Position numbers and translations under genes: made by a program. Shown here piece after piece: positions 58,996-64,000 of a stretch of DNA of 64,000 nt. The notes beneath the pieces were generated by a model, which had not been told where the DNA came from, made no database searches, and worked only from the letters and a program-made list of their open reading frames with translations. The stretch comes from Setophaga petechia (Eukaryota > Chordata > Aves > Passeriformes > Parulidae). The stretch covers positions 970,370 through 1,034,369 of the forward strand of contig JANCRA010000121.1 of assembly GCA_024362935.1 (NCBI GenBank), given 5' to 3'. Numbering within the stretch: position 1 is the first letter of the stretch; each line of letters opens with the position of its first letter.

Positions 58996-59882
58996 GTAAG
59001 CCAGCCCTGCACTCCGTCCCAGATTTACCGCTGCGGATAATTGGGTTTTCCAAATGTCTGTTGCAAATGTTGCTGTTCCATAACAGGGAGGCCAGCCCAA
59101 AGATTCCCATTAATTTCACTCATGTTCATCAAAGAGAAGAATTAGGGACTCTTTCTAGGTATCCATGTCAGGGAAAAATTGAGTTGAAGCATACTGAGTA
59201 GGAAGAAAAAACTTGAGTTGAAGCATATTGAGCAGGAAGAAAAAAATCACATGGGGTTCAGTGCTGATGTTTTTTCTGGTCACGTACTCATTTCTTTCCA
59301 TTTTAACTAAACAAGAGTGCAAACATTGATTCATAAAGTGAATTCCAGGCATGATTCTAAGGAATGGCAGGAGTTTGCTGTACTCTGGGTAGGATTGGGA
59401 AGATTCAACTGAATTGAATAAAAAAAATTCTGTAAATTCATGGGAAATAAAGGAACAGTCCCTGAAGTCCAAATGCAAGTTAATTGTAGTGCATGGCTAG
59501 AATTTCAATGGGAAAAAAGGGATTAGCTGGATTGAGGGCTTTCACCTAAGCTTGAGGAAAATTTGCCTCAGTTTAAAGAAGTTAAAATGAACATGGTTTT
59601 TAGAGAAAAAGCCACCAAGCATTGCAACACCAGTGCGGTGCAGTCTCCTCCACACGCACACTGTCAATAACCAGCCAGAAATTTTGTGCATTCATAACAA
59701 TAAATTATGATATTGGATAAATGAATGCCCTAATTTACCCTGTAGCCCACACACCTCCCTCCAAACTGCAGGCTGTTGATAGATTCACATTCAGGCAATC
59801 CTGTCAGGGGAAAAATATGGTTTAAAAAGATAATTCACGATTTTTTTTACATTTTGGTGTTGCTTTTTGTTTTGTTTTGTAG
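58996..59882 (+). other. ERG intron 4, no feature seen
   Basis: Short 887-bp intron. It contains a local direct repeat ('aagcata(c/t)tgag(t/c)aggaagaaa') at about 59187-59247. It ends in a T-rich tract and acceptor 'ttttgttttgtag'. Confidence 0.6.
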
Positions 59883-59963
59883 CTCCTCTTCCACATTTGA
59901 CTTCAGATGATGTTGATAAAGCCTTACAAAACTCTCCACGGTTAATGCATGCTAGAAACACAG
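59883..59963 (+). CDS. ERG: ERG cassette exon, 81 nt
   Basis: Completes Thr198 and encodes PLPHLTSDDVDKALQNSPRL and MHARNT (residues 199-224), ending in the first base of Gly. The length is 81 nt, phase 1 in and out, so skipping keeps the frame. An 81-nt alternatively spliced exon at this place is known in mammalian ERG. The donor is GTAATG. Confidence 0.97.
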
Positions 59964-60627
59964 GTAATGCTGGCACTGCTCCCACTGCTGTAGGTCATCA
60001 TCTTCTAAAAGCACAGGATTCCTTTCCATGGGCTGCTTGCTAAAAAAATGGAAGTGGTAAATCAGGAGGGAGGCAAGAGAGTCCCCTCCCTGCTGTCTGT
60101 GTGTTTTCTGCACAGACACACAGAGAAAAGGTGAGATCACGCAGGGCCAGGTGGTGCAAAAATGGTGCAGAAATTTCTGGTGTCCTGCAGGAGGATGGGG
60201 TCCCTGACACAGCATAAAACTTCAGGTTTGGGGCCTTTCACCTGAGGATTTTTATGGTCCTTCTGTCCATTCTACTGTCAGATCTACTCCATGGATCCCT
60301 AGAAGCTTCTTGGAGCTCAGAAGTGCTTTGGGCTCTGGGGAATGGGGATGCCTCCCCATTCCCCTGAGCTAAATGTTGTGGGAATCAATAAAATTGCTCT
60401 TTAGGCAGTTAGCTCATCTCATTTTCTAGCTGCTGTGGGACTTGAGCTGGGAATTCCACTAAGGCTGATCTGAATTTTAAATTATTTTTGTTGATATTCA
60501 CCCTTCTGTTAATTTGGCCCAGAAAAGTGTTGAGTGTAGGCAGGAGGAGGATGACACATGCCTCATCTGTTTTTCAGGATGCAACTTAAAGTATTTATGA
60601 AAATAATTCAGAATCGATTTTAACTTG
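59964..60627 (+). other. ERG intron 5, first part
   Basis: Intron 59964-61875. No gene or named repeat here. Confidence 0.5.
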
Positions 60628-61076
60628 CTGTAACAGTTGTGCAGCAGAGGATGGCATGGAATTGTACAAATAATAATGTAGTTTATATCCCTACAAAAGA
60701 TGCTTGGAATATTGCATGATCATGCCTGAGGGTGTTAGTTACCTACAGTGACCAGAAATAACAATTCTCTATGAGAAAGGAAAAAGATAATACAAAGGAT
60801 AATGCAAAAGAAAAAGAAAACAAAACTTGGATAGCAATGTTTCTTCCATATTTTATTTCGTTTTTCACTCTGAGTGAGTTTCATAGCAAAATTCACTGGA
60901 TTAGAAGATCTTTCCCTGACATTAGAGGTTTGCCACTGGTCATAGTGGGAAACAAAGTCCTGCTGTGGGCTCTAGGCCTGCTGCAAACCCCACCAAAGGC
61001 AACAAAAATAATTTTCCCCTTACTTTGATTTGGTTTGGATGATATTTAAGTCCTTTTTAAAAATAGATGGACTTGA
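60628..61076 (-). repeat. Inverted-repeat copy B, unclassified element
   Basis: Reverse complement of 34693-35138, for example 'ctctaggcctgctgcaaacc' and 'tcatagtgggaaacaaagtc'. Differences are few and scattered, and small indels occur near 60668-60673, 60857-60862 and 61006. Confidence 0.85.
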
Positions 61077-61875
61077 TGGTCTTTTCCATCTCTGGCTTTG
61101 GAGATTCTCATTTGCCAAGCAGCTTCCACTTGTGGATATCCAAGTGTTGTTCAGCAGTTCTGTGTGTTATCTTTTTCTCTAGTGTGCACTGACAATGATA
61201 TTCTGAAATTCATGTCACCAAAATGAGATTACCTGTCATTGGGGAGTGTGAATAATGTCATGCTGATCATCAGCATATGGGAAATCAGTTGTTCAATTTT
61301 CAGTGGGCCACAGAAGAGTTAGATAAAAAGTTATTGAAATCAGCAGTAATTGACTTTTTTGATGTTCCTGGAGAGGGTCATAAGAAGTCCATTGGTGTAA
61401 TCAGAACAATTTCAATGCCTGAGAAAAGAGAGATTCCATTTCCTACATCAAGCTCAACATTTCTCTTTTTTTTTCACTCTGGGGAAGATTAAGGAGATAT
61501 CTGAGGGTCTGACCCAAAAGTCTCTGTTGAAAATTTGGACTTTTCTGTGAATGCACTAATGAAGGCAAAGAGGTTTTATTTCAGGGGGTACAAAGCCACC
61601 TTCCCAGGTGGAGGTGGTTCTGGTAGAAGGGATTTCCTGAGCTTGACTGGCTCCTTCTTAAAACAGATTTTGCACAGACTTTTATCCAGTAATTTGAATG
61701 GATTTACACAGATGTAAAAGATTATTAGAATGAACTTTTATATCTAACAGTCCAAAGGCAGAAATTAGTTATTCAGATTCCTCACTTATTCACTCTACAG
61801 GAGGGGAAAATATTGGTGGATTTAGGGACTGTGGAAATGAATCTTTAGGTGTTATGTCCTCTTCTTTCTCTTCAG
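61077..61875 (+). other. ERG intron 5, last part
   Basis: Unique sequence ending in the acceptor 'cctcttctttctcttcag'. Confidence 0.5.
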
Positions 61876-61947
61876 GAGGTGCCACTTTTATTTTCCCAAA
61901 CACATCAGTTTATCCAGAAGCAACACAAAGAATTGCAGCCAGGCCAG
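61876..61947 (+). CDS. ERG: ERG cassette exon, 72 nt
   Basis: Completes Gly225, then GATFIFPNTSVYPEATQRIA and ARP (residues 226-248), ending in G of the next codon, expected to be Asp. It is 72 nt, phase 1 to 1, skippable in frame; this corresponds to the known 72-nt alternative exon of mammalian ERG. The donor is GTATGA. The next exons and the ETS domain are outside the window. Confidence 0.97.
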
Positions 61948-63211
61948 GTATGAACAAAGACCACTTTTTGTGTGCTGTAATCTTATTTATTTCATCTCTT
62001 GAAATATCTCATTCTTTTTCCCTTTTCATAAATAAGAAACTCTATTTTGAACACACACGTTATGTACTTATATCACATATGTATATGTCTATATAATTGT
62101 GTAGAGTGAAATAATTAGAGTGAAATAATTAAGTAGAGTTTAATAAGTCAAATTCTTCCAAAAATCTCTCTTTGAAGCAGTTTTATCAACTTTTTAAAGC
62201 AGCAGGGAATCAGAAACCTGAGCTCTGTTCACTGGTTCTGTTGCACTGTCCCAGCACAGTCACCTGTCAATCCCCTTCAGCTCTCTTTTTGTAAAATGTG
62301 GTTAAAATTCCCTTTTATTTGAAGTCTTTTGTGGAAAAATACCCTAAAAATGCAGGATATATACTTTTCCTGCTGTCTACATTTTATTTATGTTTGAGGC
62401 AAGCAGAACCCACAACAATCTGATTATGAGCTTAAGAGTCTTAAGTTAAATTGAAACATAAGGAAGCTCTTAAGGCTCAAAATTTTGAAACCTGTGAAAG
62501 TTTTGTGGATGTGCTGATTTGTGAAAGGCTGATGGGAATAATTAAAGAAGGTGAGGACATGGCTATGAAGCCAAAGATTTTCTTTTTATCACCCTTCACC
62601 ACAAAAAATGCTGGAAAAATGCCTAAACTGGACATTTGCTTTTCCAATAATGAGTGCAGAGTACTAAGGGACATGAAGAGGAGTTGCAGCAAATACTGAA
62701 TTTAAAGGAAATCCATTACTGAGCCAGAGGCAAAAATCCAAGTGCTCAGAAGGGACATGCACTGGAGTTGGCTGGGCTCTGGTGAAAAGAGATATTGGCA
62801 CATTAAAAAAGGGAGTTTGAGCAGGAATTATTTTATTTGTGCTCTAGGGTAGAGTGCAGGAGGGTTCATACAGATATTATTTAATATAGCCTTGTATATA
62901 TGTATATATGCATGTCTGCAGATTTGGTAATTGATAATTTGAAAAGAGAGAAAAGGAAATAACTACCAGGCCATTACATCAACAAATTCAGCTTGTTTGG
63001 ATCCTTGGAAATCAAACTCTGCTAGATTTGTTTGTTTATATTAATGGCTGAAAAGGGAACTGCAGATCCAATGCATACATTTGGCTTTCATAAGGCATTC
63101 ACCAAAACACCCCACAACTATTTACAATAGAAATTAAATCAGTGTTTCATAAGAAACAAATTAAGAACTGGCTAATTTTCCTGTCATCAGTAAGGGACAT
63201 CTTAAGTTATT
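61948..63211 (+). other. ERG intron 6, no feature seen
   Basis: AT-rich unique sequence. No further ERG exon was found before the window end. Confidence 0.5.
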
Positions 63212-63567
63212 TTGGGATTGTTCAGCCTGGGGAAGAGAAACTTTGGGGTGATGGAATTGTGGCCTGAAGGAGCCCCAGGAAACCTGGAGAGAGGCAATTT
63301 CCAAGGGATGCAGGGACAGGACACAGGGAATGGCTCCCACTGACAGAAAGTAGGATTAGATGGGATATTGGGAATTAGGAATTGTTCCCTGGCTGGGATG
63401 GAATTCCCAGAGCAGCTGTGGCTGCCCCTGGATCCCTGGCAGTGCCCAAGGCCAGGCTGGACACTGGGGCTGGAGCAGCCTGGGACAGTGGGAGGTGTCC
63501 CTGCCATGGCAGGGGTTGGAACAAAATGATCTTTAATGTCCCTTCCAACCCAACCCATTCTATGATT
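63212..63567 (+). mobile_element. CR1 LINE 3' fragment
   Basis: Sense copy: 'gggattgttcagcctgggga', 'ggcctgaaggagccccagga', 'ccatggcaggggttggaaca', terminal 'cccattctatgattttg'. The best-preserved CR1 terminus in the window. Confidence 0.93.
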
Positions 63568-64000
63568 TTGTTGTTACTTAAACCCAGAGGTTCCTATCCA
63601 GGATTCCTGTCCAGGTACCCAGGAAGTTCATTAGGGAGAAACAACTTGGCAATCAATTAACAACTGAAAACACAAGCTGATAAAGCAGCCCAAGGCACAA
63701 GTTATTTGCATATCTTCATTCCAAATTAGCCCCCTTCACTCATGAAGGAACAACTTAACAGAGTCATCTTTATTTATGGCACAGCAGCAGCCAAAGTGAA
63801 AGTTGTGAACAAATGAAGAACCACAGTGGAAAATCCCATGGGAAATGTGGCTGTGCCATTGAACACCCCAGCAGTGTGGCCTTGCATGGAAAGCTGTGTC
63901 AATCATCCCTTATCAAAAAGGCTTTTTGCAGACTTTGGAGGTGCTTAGAAACGCCTGGGAAAGCCATGGGAGTATGGAAAAAATCTTTGGAGCATGTTGA
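63568..64000 (+). other. ERG intron 6 continues, no feature seen
   Basis: Unique sequence to the window end. Nothing recognised. Confidence 0.5.

Noticed and set aside
61948..64000. Further ERG exons
   Set aside because: I looked for the expected continuation after the 72-nt exon and saw no matching peptide with splice sites.

Overview
The window is vertebrate and almost certainly avian. Non-coding DNA is scattered with about twenty CR1 LINE 3' fragments in both orientations. These use the bird-type consensus ('cagcctgggacagtgggaggtgtcc', 'ccaacccattctatgatt'). There is also an avian-looking class III (ERV-L-like) endogenous retrovirus. A songbird is plausible, but I cannot fix the species.

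The only host gene I can support is ERG, an ETS-family transcription factor, on the + strand. Six coding exons are recognisable by protein match, splice sites and phase. They are the 18-nt start exon encoding MASTIK (4783-4800) and exons of 218 nt (35963-36180), 152 nt (55839-55990), 204 nt (Pointed/PNT domain, 58792-58995), 81 nt (59883-59963) and 72 nt (61876-61947). Phases join perfectly and the reading frame is open through about 248 codons. The C-terminal exons, including the ETS DNA-binding domain, lie beyond position 64000. The MASTIK exon has a TATA-less promoter-like region with GATA, RUNX, ETS and CCAAT motifs. The first intron (31 kb) holds an ETS/GATA motif cluster near 11.3 kb and a CpG-retaining stretch near 13 kb, both candidate enhancers.

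The second intron (19.7 kb) carries a 6,706-bp provirus on the - strand (42384-49089), antisense to ERG. Its two 630-bp LTRs look identical base for base, it is flanked by a 5-bp target duplication (GTAAT), and gag and pro-pol are open, so the insertion is very young. It has three notable features. (1) A 151-codon multi-membrane-segment ORF lies between the primer-binding site and gag. It starts at the first AUG of the leader, and its stop overlaps the gag start as TGATG. (2) Gag and pro-pol are in the same frame, separated by one UAG followed by a potential readthrough pseudoknot. (3) There is no env or dUTPase. The provirus seems to sit inside an older solo LTR-like element (41956-49210).

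Other structure includes a 0.4-kb tandem duplication containing a 17-bp G-rich minisatellite (7.1-7.9 kb), an 81-bp minisatellite (33.4-33.7 kb), a CR1-derived tandem duplication directly upstream of the 218-nt exon, and a pair of about 445-bp inverted repeats (34693-35138 and 60628-61076) that bracket four ERG exons. Most remaining sequence is unremarkable intron.
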